Below are positions 24,367 through 32,050 of a DNA stretch of 40,948 nucleotides, one piece after another. The DNA is taken from assembly GCF_000236805.1 (NCBI RefSeq), contig NZ_AGFX01000002.1:1-40948 (forward strand), written 5' to 3'. The notes under the pieces are model-generated. The model saw only the letters and a list, made by a program, of their open reading frames with translations, was not told the DNA's origin and did not search any database. Positions within the stretch are counted from its first letter, which is position 1. Each line of letters starts with the position of its first letter. A program made the translations under genes and the position numbers. Source of the DNA: Paenibacillus peoriae KCTC 3763. GTDB lineage: Bacteria; Bacillota; Bacilli; Paenibacillales; Paenibacillaceae.

Positions 24367-25974
24367 ATGGGTCATTTGACGATGTGCGTTATGGATGATA
24401 TTCAAGCCGTTGTAAAAGGGATATCTGCGACCATTCCCTGGGCGGAACACAATATTAAGGTCGTGGGCACCGCAGGTGACGGTGAGTATGGCTGGGCTCT
24501 TCTGTTGGAGGAAGATCCCGATATCGTGATCAGCGATATCCGGATGCCGAAGCTCAGCGGACTGGAGCTGATGAGGCTGGCTTCCGACCATCGTTTGCGC
24601 GCCAAGTTTATTTTTATCAGCGGCTATTCCGATTTCAGCTATGCACAGGAAGCGATCAGGCTCGGTGTCTCCGACTATTTGCTGAAGCCGTTCACTCCGC
24701 CAGAAATTCTGGATGCGGTGCTAAAAGTAAAAAAGATGATCGAGTCCGAACAGGTCAGGCTAAAGCAACTGGAGCAGCTGGAGCAAAAAATGAATGCCAG
24801 CAACCTGCAGCTTCGCCAAGATTATTTGACGGGCCTGCTGCGCCAGGAGACGGGCGGCCGCCCAAGCGACAGTCGTTGGAACGAGCTGCAAATTGAGCTG
24901 GATGCTGGCAATCTGATGGTCATGGCCATCGAAATGGACTGCTATACCGAATACGGCTATACCCTGCAGCACGACGACAACGAAATTATTCCGTTTGCGA
25001 TCAAAAATATTTTGGACGAGACGCTGAATATGCACACCCGGGGCGTTGTGCTGCACGAAAGCAAGCAGCGGCTGGCGGCTATTTTTAATCCGCCGGACGG
25101 GCTGGCAACCTCGATGCTGCTGGAGCTTTGCCGGGAGAATGTGGAGAAATTCAGCAAAAAAACCGTCTCGATCGGCCTGGGAATCGTAGCCCGGGGATCG
25201 CAGGAAATCCATAATGCATTTGTGCATGCCGTAAAAGCGCTGGCCTACCGCTTTTACAGCGAGGGCAACTGCGTGTTCCAGTATACAGAACTGGCGCAGG
25301 CGGATTGTGTGGCTCCGGACTACCCGGTAGAAAAGGAAAAGCAATTGCTGTATGCGCTCAGATGCGGCAACAAAGATAGCTGCCATCTGATTATTGACGA
25401 CATTCTCCATCAATGGACGTTGTCTCATAAATTTCCGGAGCCGCAGGCCATGATTCGCTTATTGATGGGACTCGTATTTGCCATGTACCGGGCGTTTTGT
25501 GATGAGATCACCGAGGAAGAACGCATTCAACTGGAGGCCGACTTGTCGGCGCTGGAGGAGAACCGTTCATTGACCTTCGGCGGCTGGAAGAGCTACATCA
25601 ACCATTTCAGCAGTATGGGCTGCGAATTTGTAGAGAATAAGCGGCTCAGAGATGTGACGCAAGCGATCAACCGGGCAAGGGAATACATCCGCCTGCATCT
25701 GCAGGAGAATCTGACGCTTCACGCCTGTGCGCGGTCGGTTCATTTAAGTCCAAGCTATTTTGCGAACGCTTTCAAAAAGGAGACGGGTATGACTCTGATT
25801 CAATATATTACCAAGATGAGGATGGAAAGAGCGAAGGAATTGTTGATTGCGGGGGTGCAGGTGCAGGAAATTTCACAAATGCTCGGGTATGAGGACCGTC
25901 CGTATTTCAGCGGCTTGTTCAAAAAGTATTGCGGCATGACGCCAACCAGCTTCAGACAAATGTATTTGAAATGA
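24367..25974 (+). CDS. YesN-type response regulator, cluster 2
   Basis: 535 residues. Receiver domain about 1-120 with CVMDDI acidic pair, Asp57 in VISDIRMP and Lys in LLKPFT; a long middle region (about 150-420) as in full-length YesN proteins; C-terminal AraC domain about 430-533 with LHACARSVHLSPSYFANAFK, MRMERAKELLIAG and VQEISQMLGYEDRPYFSGLF, ending CGMTPTSFRQMY. The GGAGGT site spans the kinase stop. The shared elements at 20682 and 25993 are the natural candidates for its binding sites, which would give it control of both the permease operon and the binding-protein operon. Confidence 0.93.
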   Translation: MGHLTMCVMDDIQAVVKGISATIPWAEHNIKVVGTAGDGEYGWALLLEEDPDIVISDIRMPKLSGLELMRLASDHRLRAKFIFISGYSDFSYAQEAIRLGVSDYLLKPFTPPEILDAVLKVKKMIESEQVRLKQLEQLEQKMNASNLQLRQDYLTGLLRQETGGRPSDSRWNELQIELDAGNLMVMAIEMDCYTEYGYTLQHDDNEIIPFAIKNILDETLNMHTRGVVLHESKQRLAAIFNPPDGLATSMLLELCRENVEKFSKKTVSIGLGIVARGSQEIHNAFVHAVKALAYRFYSEGNCVFQYTELAQADCVAPDYPVEKEKQLLYALRCGNKDSCHLIIDDILHQWTLSHKFPEPQAMIRLLMGLVFAMYRAFCDEITEEERIQLEADLSALEENRSLTFGGWKSYINHFSSMGCEFVENKRLRDVTQAINRAREYIRLHLQENLTLHACARSVHLSPSYFANAFKKETGMTLIQYITKMRMERAKELLIAGVQVQEISQMLGYEDRPYFSGLFKKYCGMTPTSFRQMYLK

Positions 25975-25992
25975 GCAGGGAGGCGTGACAAT

Positions 25993-26055
25993 CATTTTTT
26001 CCCCCATACAAAGTTAAAATGTCCCTCACTCCCATAAAAACGGAACCACTATGAT
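25993..26055 (+). promoter_or_regulatory. Promoter and shared regulator element, binding-protein operon of cluster 2
   Basis: CATTTTTTCCCCC...CAAAGTTAAAATGTCCCTCACTCCC (25993-26033, in pieces) resembles the element at 20682, with the blocks CATT, TCCCC, AAAGTT, TCCCT and TCCC in the same order. A TATGAT -10 is at 26050-26055, 28 bases after TCCCT begins. Confidence 0.55.
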
Positions 26056-26110
26056 AACGTTAATCGGCAGCCGCACAGGTTGACCGTAAAAAGCATAAGG
26101 GGGCATAACG

Positions 26111-27520
26111 ATGGTTAAAAAATGGGTTATCGCAACACTGGGTGCAGTCCTGGCCTTAAGCCTGGCTGGCTGTTCAGCGGACGGCGGCAGCAAGGGTGCG
26201 GCGGGAAGCAGTGACGCTCCGGCCAATTCCACAGGAACCGCGGGAGAGAAAACCAAAATCATTTACTGGACACCCGACCGCCATGATGCCGAGTTCATGA
26301 AAGCAAAAATTGACAAGTTTAACCAGACGAATCATGATAATATTGAAGTTGAAATGAACGTTATGGGCGATAATTATCCGCAAGCGGTGGACATTGCATT
26401 TGCCAGCAAGCAGGCTCCAGACGTGTTGCAAATCAACGATTTTCAGACCTATTACAAAAAAGGCTATCTGGCACCGATCAACTCCTACATGAGCGACGAG
26501 ATGAAGAAGGCCTTCAAAGACAGCCAGATTGAGAACAAGAACTCCATCGACGGCAAAATCTACACCCTGCCCAACACCGGGCAAATTTGGAGACTGGTCT
26601 ATAATAAAGACATTTTTAAGAAAGCTGGCATCGCCTCTCCTCCCAAAACGATTGCCGACATGGTGGCCGCAGCCAAAAAAATTACAGAGGCCGGCAAAAG
26701 TGAAGGCATTTATGGCTTTGCCAGCCCGTTCAAGAGTGGAACCGGCTTCTGGCGGGCGGCGAATACAATTGCAGGCGCCAGCAACAACTTTGGCATCGAC
26801 GGTTATAATTATAAAACAGGCCAGTTTGATTTCAGTATGTACAAGGATATCGCCCTAGCGCTGCGGCAAATGAAGGACGACGGCAGCATGCTGCCGGGCG
26901 TAGAGAATCTGGATATTGATCCGCTGCGCGCGCAATTTGCCCAAGGCAAAATCGGGATGTACGTGAACCACTCGGCTGAACCTGGAGTGTATAAGGATCA
27001 GTTCCCGACCACCGAGAACTGGGGAGCGGTTCCCGTGCCGACGGCCGACGGAACCATTAAAGGCGCATTCCCAATTATCGGCGGCTCCTACATCGGGATC
27101 AGCGCCGATTCCACCCATAAGGAGGCGGCCTGGAAGTTCATGGAGTATGTGTACAGCAATGAATTGCAAACCGAATACTATGAAAAGGGCTATGGAATCT
27201 CATTGATACCAGCCGTGCTGAAATCAGGCAAGAAGCCGAACATTCCGGGCATTGAAGGATTTCTGCCGAAGCGGTATGATGCCATTTATCCGGCCAATCC
27301 AGGTACGATTACGGAAAGCTCTCTGGAAGGCATGAAGTGGCCGGAGACCTTCAACGCATTTGTGTTCACAGGCGGAGATGTGAACGCTGTCATCAAAGAT
27401 TTGGATACCCGCTACAACGCATCTCTGCAAAAGCTAAGAGCTGCCGGCACGACCAATATTGTCGCTGATCCCGCTTTTGACGCCGCCAAGCTTCAGGGCA
27501 AATTATCCACGGAAGAATAA
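26111..27520 (+). CDS. Sugar ABC transporter substrate-binding lipoprotein, cluster 2
   Basis: 469 residues. Signal sequence with lipobox SLAGC, lipidated Cys21, followed by a Gly/Ser/Ala linker. The mature domain is a family 1 solute-binding protein: IIYWTPDRHDAEFMKAKIDKF, APDVLQINDFQTYYKKGYLAP, DGKIYTLPNTGQIWRLVYNK, then AAWKFMEYVYSNELQTEYYEKGYG. Arg, Lys and Trp in these loops would suit an acidic oligosaccharide, which agrees with the uronate genes downstream, but that is inference. Start ATG 26111 has AAGGGGG 7 nt upstream. It is the first gene of a unit with the cupin and lyase genes and relies on the permeases 4 kb upstream. Confidence 0.93.
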   Translation: MVKKWVIATLGAVLALSLAGCSADGGSKGAAGSSDAPANSTGTAGEKTKIIYWTPDRHDAEFMKAKIDKFNQTNHDNIEVEMNVMGDNYPQAVDIAFASKQAPDVLQINDFQTYYKKGYLAPINSYMSDEMKKAFKDSQIENKNSIDGKIYTLPNTGQIWRLVYNKDIFKKAGIASPPKTIADMVAAAKKITEAGKSEGIYGFASPFKSGTGFWRAANTIAGASNNFGIDGYNYKTGQFDFSMYKDIALALRQMKDDGSMLPGVENLDIDPLRAQFAQGKIGMYVNHSAEPGVYKDQFPTTENWGAVPVPTADGTIKGAFPIIGGSYIGISADSTHKEAAWKFMEYVYSNELQTEYYEKGYGISLIPAVLKSGKKPNIPGIEGFLPKRYDAIYPANPGTITESSLEGMKWPETFNAFVFTGGDVNAVIKDLDTRYNASLQKLRAAGTTNIVADPAFDAAKLQGKLSTEE

Positions 27521-27544
27521 TCGGCGGCTGTCCTGCGGCCGATT
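27519..27544 (+). repeat. Intercistronic hairpin between binding protein and cupin genes
   Basis: Perfect arms AATCGGC and GCCGATT around 12 bases begin at the stop codon of the binding-protein gene. No immediate T-run, so it is more likely an mRNA-stabilising or attenuating hairpin than a full terminator; it may keep binding-protein mRNA abundant. Confidence 0.5.
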
Positions 27545-27592
27545 CGATCAAGCGGTTCGGCCGCATATTTTATTTGAAAGGGGAAAAGAAGC

Positions 27593-27928
27593 ATGATTAT
27601 TAAGAATGAGGAAGCAAAATCGCATGTCATCGACGAAAGCAGCTCCCGCAAAATTCTCGGCATGGGTGGAACGCTGATGATGGTGGAGGTTACCTTTCGC
27701 AAGGGCGGGGTCGGGGTAATCCATTCCCACGAGAAGCATGAGCAGGTCAGCTATATTGTAAAAGGAAGCTTCGAAGTTCAGGTCGGCGATGAGACACGCA
27801 TTCTCAAGGCGGGAGACAGCTTCTACGCGGGATATCATGTTCCACATGCCGTAAAGGCGCTGGAAGATTCCATCATTCTTGATGTGTTCAATCCGTTCCG
27901 TGAAGATTTCCTTGAGGACCAGCAATGA
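27593..27928 (+). CDS. KdgF-like cupin, uronate metabolism
   Basis: 111 residues, a single cupin barrel. Metal-binding residues are visible: HSHEKHEQ (about 44-51), and His82-region VPHAVKAL, with PFREDFL at the end, as in KdgF. KdgF converts the 4,5-unsaturated monouronates released by pectate or alginate lyases to the open 5-keto form. AAAGGGG precedes the ATG. The stop overlaps the start of the lyase gene by 4 bases (ATGA), so they are translationally coupled. This pairing is the best evidence that the neighbouring lyase makes unsaturated uronates. Confidence 0.85.
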   Translation: MIIKNEEAKSHVIDESSSRKILGMGGTLMMVEVTFRKGGVGVIHSHEKHEQVSYIVKGSFEVQVGDETRILKAGDSFYAGYHVPHAVKALEDSIILDVFNPFREDFLEDQQ

Positions 27929-29850
27929 ACGACTACTACCTGTCACAGCTCGAATTGCACAGGGCTGCGGCATATTACGCCCGCCATTTTCCCGGGGAAG
28001 CCGCTGCGTCGATCGCGATTGCCGATCATGCCGTGGTCAACGAGTTTATCGTGCCTTATACCAATAACTTGAGCCGCTGGATTTCGCTGGGCGATCCGGT
28101 GAACTGGCTGCATAATCCGACTAAGGACCCGGAGTTCACCTGGGGCATTAACCGGCATTGGCATATGCCGGATCTGGGCAAAGCCTATCTGATGAACGGC
28201 AATCCCCAGTACGTCTCTGCGTTTATCGACCATTATCGCGGTTGGCGCAAGCAAAACCCGGTTCCTGCCATTTCGTCCTATGAAGAAGCTGTGTTCTTCC
28301 AGAAGCTTGGCCCTTGGCGTCTGCTGGAAACCGGCTTGCGCGTGCAATCCTGGATCTCTGCATACAAATATATGGAGGGCAGCCTGCTGCTAACGGAGCC
28401 GTTTCGCGCCGAATTTTTGCAGGGATTGGAAGAACACGCTGAATTCCTCACCCGTTATCTTGGCAGCACCGAAATTAATCATGCCATTATGCATATGCAG
28501 GGCCTGTTCATGATCGCCACATTTTATCATTGGCATCCGCGCGCGCCGTATTGGCGGCAGCTGGCGGCCGAGCGGCTGGAGCTTTGCCTGCTGCATCAGG
28601 TCGGCTCCGAAGGGGTGCAGATTGAGCTTACGACCCATTATCACAATGCTAGCATCGAAATGTTTGGCACCCCTTATTTATTGGCGCGGCTGTCCGGCCA
28701 TCCTTTCTCGGCATGGTTCGGCGATCAGCTTCGCAAAATGGTGGCATTCACCGAAGCGCTGATCCGGCCGGATCACCAGTCCACCGGAACCGGCGACTCC
28801 GACTGGCTCGGCGACGGGCGGCAGCGTTTGACTCTGCTGGGCGCAATTCTCGAAGATGATGAGCTGATCTGCCGCGGCACCGGCAGCTCGGAAAGCCTGT
28901 GGCTGTTCGGGGTGGAGAAATACGAGCGTTATATGCAGCTCCAGGCCGCTTACAAGCCGCCAACGGCGAGCCGGGCATTTCCGCAGACCGGGTACTATGT
29001 GATGCGGGACGAACAGCAGTATTTGTTCTTTGACGCCGCTGCCATGGGCGGGGCGCACGGCCATGCTGATGCGCTCCATCTGGAATGGATGTGGAAGCAG
29101 CAGCTTTTTTTCACCGATACCGGACGGTATACCTACGAAGAAGGGGAATGGCGTCATTATTTTAAAAGCACGCGGGCGCACAATACGATTACCATCGATG
29201 GCGAGGACCAGACGCCGTATGTGTCCACGCAGCAATGGGGCACGCCCGCGGCCGAAGCGAAAACCTATCGTTGGGAAAGCAGCCGCCGCTATCATTTCAT
29301 GGACGCCTCCCATGACGGCTATACCCGCTTGCCCGATCCTGTGACCCATCGCAGATGGGTGCTGCTCGGCGTGGAGGTCCCGCTTATGCTGCTGGTAGAT
29401 TGGCTGGAGGCTGACGCTGAGCATGAGCTTGAACAGCGGTTCCATCTGCACCCGGAAGCGGCCGTAGAGCTGCTGACGGATGATGCGGGCCACCCGGGCG
29501 TTTCCATTGTTTATCCGGGCTCCACCGTCAAGCTTGCCATCCAGTGGACAACTGCCGGGTTGGCAGAGGGACGCTTCGCAGTCAGTGAGCATCAGGGCTG
29601 GGTATCGGGAATATACGGCTCCAAGACGGAGACGCCGGTATTGCAGGGCCAGGCCGCTTTTTCAGGAAGAGCGGGTATCCTGACGGTGTGTCTGCCAGAG
29701 GACTCGGCCGATCACAACGAGCCGCTTCGCCTGACCGCGTGCGAGCTTGACCCTGCACGCCAGCGAGTGGAACTGTCTTATGTGTTTGGTGCCGCAGCCG
29801 GAACCATCGTAATTGACGAAGCTGCGCTGGAATGGAGGGAGCATAGCTGA
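27925..29850 (+). CDS. Heparinase II/III-like polysaccharide lyase, cytoplasmic
   Basis: 641 residues. The N-terminal half is an alpha/alpha toroid with FTWGINRHWHMPDLGKAY, STEINHAIMHMQG (Asn-His catalytic region) and IELTTHYHNASIEM (Tyr/His pair). The C-terminal beta-sandwich begins at FFDAAAMGGAHGHADALHLEW with the H-G-H metal or catalytic motif, then FKSTRAHNTITIDG. This is the layout of Heparinase_II_III (PL12/15/17/21-type) enzymes, which cleave uronic-acid polysaccharides by beta-elimination. No signal peptide is present, so it acts on imported oligosaccharides inside the cell. Substrate cannot be named; alginate, heparosan-like, or pectic side chains are all possible. Distinctly GC-rich codon use compared with the gene blocks on both sides. 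Confidence 0.85.
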   Translation: MNDYYLSQLELHRAAAYYARHFPGEAAASIAIADHAVVNEFIVPYTNNLSRWISLGDPVNWLHNPTKDPEFTWGINRHWHMPDLGKAYLMNGNPQYVSAFIDHYRGWRKQNPVPAISSYEEAVFFQKLGPWRLLETGLRVQSWISAYKYMEGSLLLTEPFRAEFLQGLEEHAEFLTRYLGSTEINHAIMHMQGLFMIATFYHWHPRAPYWRQLAAERLELCLLHQVGSEGVQIELTTHYHNASIEMFGTPYLLARLSGHPFSAWFGDQLRKMVAFTEALIRPDHQSTGTGDSDWLGDGRQRLTLLGAILEDDELICRGTGSSESLWLFGVEKYERYMQLQAAYKPPTASRAFPQTGYYVMRDEQQYLFFDAAAMGGAHGHADALHLEWMWKQQLFFTDTGRYTYEEGEWRHYFKSTRAHNTITIDGEDQTPYVSTQQWGTPAAEAKTYRWESSRRYHFMDASHDGYTRLPDPVTHRRWVLLGVEVPLMLLVDWLEADAEHELEQRFHLHPEAAVELLTDDAGHPGVSIVYPGSTVKLAIQWTTAGLAEGRFAVSEHQGWVSGIYGSKTETPVLQGQAAFSGRAGILTVCLPEDSADHNEPLRLTACELDPARQRVELSYVFGAAAGTIVIDEAALEWREHS

Positions 29851-29876
29851 CGGCCGATGCGAGGCCGGGTGAATCC

Positions 29877-29913
29877 AACAGCCTTTCCTTAAAGTAAAAG
29901 GGAGGCTGTTTTT
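29877..29913 (+). terminator. Terminator of carbohydrate cluster 2
   Basis: AACAGCCT and AGGCTGTT arms with partly paired interior, followed by TTT; 27 bases after the lyase stop. Confidence 0.8.
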
Positions 29914-29930
29914 CACTTCAAGAAGTTAGC

Positions 29931-30317
29931 TTATAATAAAAATAAAAGCGAAATGAATATCAAAAATAGATATATACTAGAAACCCATTTTCCAATAAGA
30001 GCTCCAAATTCGTTAGGATTTTTATATCCAATGATTAAACCGGGAGCAAAAAAAATAATGGATAGAAGAAAGGTGTAGTGAAACCCAGTATTGTCAACAT
30101 TAGACCATGCGGGCAACCCTAAAAAAGAAAGCAACTGGTCCCCAAATATGTAATTGCCAAATTCAAAAGAAACAGCCATACCAAGAAGAGCTAAAAGAAG
30201 TGAAAGTGATCCCCAACCTATCTTTTTTTCGTTTTTCTTCAACAATTTGAAGATAATTAGTAAAATCGCAATTGCCTGTATGCTGTACGTCAATATTGAT
30301 AAAAAAGACTGCTCCAT
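29931..30317 (-). CDS. Small integral membrane protein, unknown
   Basis: 128 residues with four predicted membrane segments (about 5-24, 33-52, 78-98, 108-127) and short polar loops including KLLKKNEKKIGWG. AT-rich coding. GGAGGTG on the minus strand supports the ATG. It is convergent with the lyase gene. No family recognised; the AT content fits the region to its right rather than the cluster to its left. Confidence 0.72.
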   Translation of the reverse strand: MEQSFLSILTYSIQAIAILLIIFKLLKKNEKKIGWGSLSLLLALLGMAVSFEFGNYIFGDQLLSFLGLPAWSNVDNTGFHYTFLLSIIFFAPGLIIGYKNPNEFGALIGKWVSSIYLFLIFISLLFLL

Positions 30318-30434
30318 AAAGCACCTCCATAAAGTATGTTAGGAGCACCAGTGAAAACGGATTTACGTTATTGTTACATAATGAGAGCCAGCTACACTTT
30401 TATTACATGCTGTCGCAACACCTTGGAAGAATAA

Positions 30435-30474
30435 AATAAAGGTGAGTCATCTTTCGATTTACACCTTTATTTTT
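30435..30474. terminator. Terminator between the DGC gene and the membrane protein gene
   Basis: AATAAAGGTG and CACCTTTATT arms (10 bp, perfect) with T-rich sequence on both sides; it would end minus-strand transcription from the DGC gene. Confidence 0.7.
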
Positions 30475-30483
30475 GATTCAGAA

Positions 30484-30843
30484 TTATTGTCCAATCAGTT
30501 CTAAGATTTGTGTGTAAGCATTTTTATAATGATCGGGGCTAGGATCTTCTCCTATTATTTTGGGTACGTCAAATTCAGACAGCAGGAAATGGTGTTTGGG
30601 TTGAACTTCATGCCTTGCTAAGCAACTCTTGCAACAGGACAAGGGACAGCCATCAATTGCAATGATGTCACGTCCCGATTTTGCTGTTCTGACAAGTGGT
30701 TTGACATCACCACCAACACCAGCAATGCAGGACATTTCAGCGACTTTTTCTCGATCCATTTTTATAGCGATCATGTTAGCGGTTTGTGCTGCGGAGGAAC
30801 ATCCAGAACATGAATAGACAAGAGGTAAATCAGTTCTTTTCAT
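30484..30843 (-). CDS. DGC-domain putative zinc-binding protein
   Basis: 119 residues. Cysteine motifs SCSGCSS (Cys12, Cys15), MSCIAGVGG, and DGCPLSCCKSC (about 64-74) define the DGC domain, named for the DGC triplet. The many Cys suggest zinc or other thiophilic metal binding; biochemical function of the family is not established to my knowledge. AGGGAAG precedes the ATG on the minus strand. Upstream are two GTGAT...ATCAC palindromes (30871 and 30953), possible operators for a metal-responsive repressor. Members often occur near arsenic or metal genes, but none are here. Confidence 0.85.
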   Translation of the reverse strand: MKRTDLPLVYSCSGCSSAAQTANMIAIKMDREKVAEMSCIAGVGGDVKPLVRTAKSGRDIIAIDGCPLSCCKSCLARHEVQPKHHFLLSEFDVPKIIGEDPSPDHYKNAYTQILELIGQ

Positions 30844-30870
30844 CTTTGTACACTTCCCTGTTTTTTTCTT

Positions 30871-30884
30871 TGTGATCCATCACG
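30871..30884. promoter_or_regulatory. GTGAT-CC-ATCAC palindrome upstream of the DGC gene
   Basis: Perfect 5-2-5 dyad about 30 bases upstream of the DGC start, extended on one side to ATCACGG. It shares half-sites with 30953. Together they occupy the 321-base gap 30844-31164 with an orphan terminator at 31008. Confidence 0.4.
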
Positions 30885-30952
30885 GTATTTCTGGTTTTAG
30901 TTAAAACATAATTTAAATTGTTTGTATTCTAACTTAAATTTACAGGTTAGAC

Positions 30953-30968
30953 CGTGATAATGATCACG
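30953..30968. promoter_or_regulatory. CGTGAT-AATG-ATCACG palindrome
   Basis: Perfect 6-4-6 dyad about 115 bases upstream of the DGC gene. Crp/Fnr-family boxes have GTGA/TCAC half-sites with this type of spacing (usually 6 between GTGA and TCAC, as here), so ArcR, encoded at 36971, or another Crp-type protein could bind. Confidence 0.45.
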
Positions 30969-31007
30969 ACCATTTTACCAAAAACTACCATTAAACTTTT
31001 CATACAA

Positions 31008-31042
31008 GAAGAGGAGCTTCCAGCAATGAGAAGCTCCTCTTC
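31008..31042. terminator. Terminator-like hairpin between divergent DGC and argR genes
   Basis: Perfect 12-bp arms GAAGAGGAGCTT and AAGCTCCTCTTC around 11 bases. No gene ends here: the flanking genes both start outward from this gap. It may have belonged to a lost gene or end a short unannotated transcript. Confidence 0.6.
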
Positions 31043-31164
31043 GTTCGTTTCACCGTTATCAATGAAAATAATTCTGCACTACAGTCTGTATGCCCCTTTA
31101 TAGAAAATAATAGAAAATTAGAGCAAAATATGATAAAGCTATAATATAAAAGGAGTGTCTTTCT

Positions 31165-31617
31165 ATGAAAAAAGAAAAAAGACAACGGTTAATTAAGCAA
31201 TTGGTGAGCGAATATGAAATAGAAACACAAGAGAAGTTAGTAGAATTGTTGACAGAACAAAATGTCATAGTCACACAAGCTACGATTTCACGGGATATCC
31301 GTGAGTTGAAATTAATAAAAATAGCTTCTCCGAAAGGTTTTATGATATATCATGTTTCCTCAGAAATGCCATTGCAAACAGATTTGAAATTGAAGAAGAA
31401 GCTAAAAGAAGTTGTTGTAAAGATTGATTATATCAATCAATTAACGATTATAAAAACGTTACCTGGCAATGCAAATGTTATCGGTGTTTTATTAGATAAT
31501 TCAAATTGGAGAGAAGTGGTAGGGTGTGTGTGCGGGAATGATACCTGCCTTGTCATTTCGCAAACCCTATCGGATCGAAGGATTTTAGAAGAAAGACTTA
31601 ATTTAATTTTTAGATAA
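31165..31617 (+). CDS. argR: ArgR-family arginine repressor/activator
   Basis: 150 residues. N-terminal winged helix: QRLIKQLVSEYEIETQEKLVELL, then VTQATISRDIRELKLIKI with the family's SRD recognition helix. C-terminal oligomerisation and arginine-binding domain with LPGNANVIGVLLD and CGNDTCLVIS, where the conserved G-x-D-T loop binds arginine. ArgR hexamers sense arginine and, beside arc genes, activate the catabolic operon. AAAAGGAGTG precedes the ATG and a TATAAT lies at about 31140. Position just upstream of arcA, separated by a large hairpin, suggests it is the locus-specific copy; the general AhrC/ArgR would be elsewhere. Confidence 0.93.
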   Translation: MKKEKRQRLIKQLVSEYEIETQEKLVELLTEQNVIVTQATISRDIRELKLIKIASPKGFMIYHVSSEMPLQTDLKLKKKLKEVVVKIDYINQLTIIKTLPGNANVIGVLLDNSNWREVVGCVCGNDTCLVISQTLSDRRILEERLNLIFR

Positions 31618-31671
31618 AATGAGCTGGTAGATTGTCAAGTGAGAATACGAGGTTACTTGAATGTAGGAATG

Positions 31672-31778
31672 AAAGAGCGTAGGATGCCCGAATTTGAGCA
31701 GGCCGTAGTTGTGTGATGTATCTTGTTGGTTCAAGCATCACAGCTACTTTGCGGGCGTTCCTTCGCTCTTTTTCTTTT
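31672..31778 (+). ncRNA. 100-nt stem-loop between argR and arcA, terminator or structured RNA
   Basis: Nested arms pair over about 100 nt: AAAGAGCG with CGCTCTTT, GCCCG with CGGGC, and GTAGTTGTGTGATG with CATCACAGCTAC (small bulges). It ends in TTTTTCTTTT. It can terminate argR, but is far longer than ordinary terminators and could fold as an independent RNA or a decayed inverted-repeat element. The 433-base gap 31618-32050 also contains an imperfect dyad at 31847-31874 (ATATTCAT...ATGAAAT, ARG-box-like) and the ArcR-type box at 31945. Confidence 0.6.
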
Positions 31779-31944
31779 GAATGCGCTTTCATTTCACGTA
31801 GGCTGCAAATTGATCATGTATTTTTAGATCAGCAGTTACAGCCCAGATATTCATCATATATGCGTAATATGAAATAGGTTTCGCAGATAAACTGGCAAAA
31901 TCTATTATAAAAATACATTTTTTTTATTATTTTAAAAATAAAAA

Positions 31945-31960
31945 CGTGAAATATTTCTCA
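31945..31960. promoter_or_regulatory. ArcR (Crp/Fnr-type) box upstream of arcA
   Basis: CGTGAAATATTTCTCA is a near-perfect palindrome close to the TGTGAAATATATCACG-type site I recall for ArcR in Bacillus licheniformis. Its centre is about 64 bases before the start site predicted from the TATGAT at 32005, a typical class I activator position. Confidence 0.6.
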
Positions 31961-32004
31961 ACAAAAATGTTGGCGTTTGCACGGGGCGGAAAGCATGGAC
32001 CATT

Positions 32005-32026
32005 TATGATGCATTTGTATACATCA
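32005..32026 (+). promoter_or_regulatory. arcA -10 box with overlapping palindrome
   Basis: TATGAT at 32005-32010 has no recognisable -35, consistent with activation from the ArcR box. TGATG and CATCA arms (32007-32026) form a dyad across the predicted start site that could be a repressor site. Confidence 0.4.
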
Positions 32027-32050
32027 AAGATTAAAAAGGAGGTACGACCC

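Noticed and set aside
24760-25428. A 222-codon minus-strand frame within the cluster 2 regulator
   Set aside because: No RBS, no motifs; the opposite strand carries a receiver plus AraC protein with all key residues.
26049-26063. Possible cre site upstream of the cluster 2 binding protein (ATGATAACGTTAATC)
   Set aside because: Three fixed positions of the consensus are wrong, although the central AACGTT looks suggestive; it overlaps the -10 box.
28678-29592. A 304-codon minus-strand frame within the lyase gene
   Set aside because: Shadow of a GC-rich coding region; no signal, RBS or family pattern.
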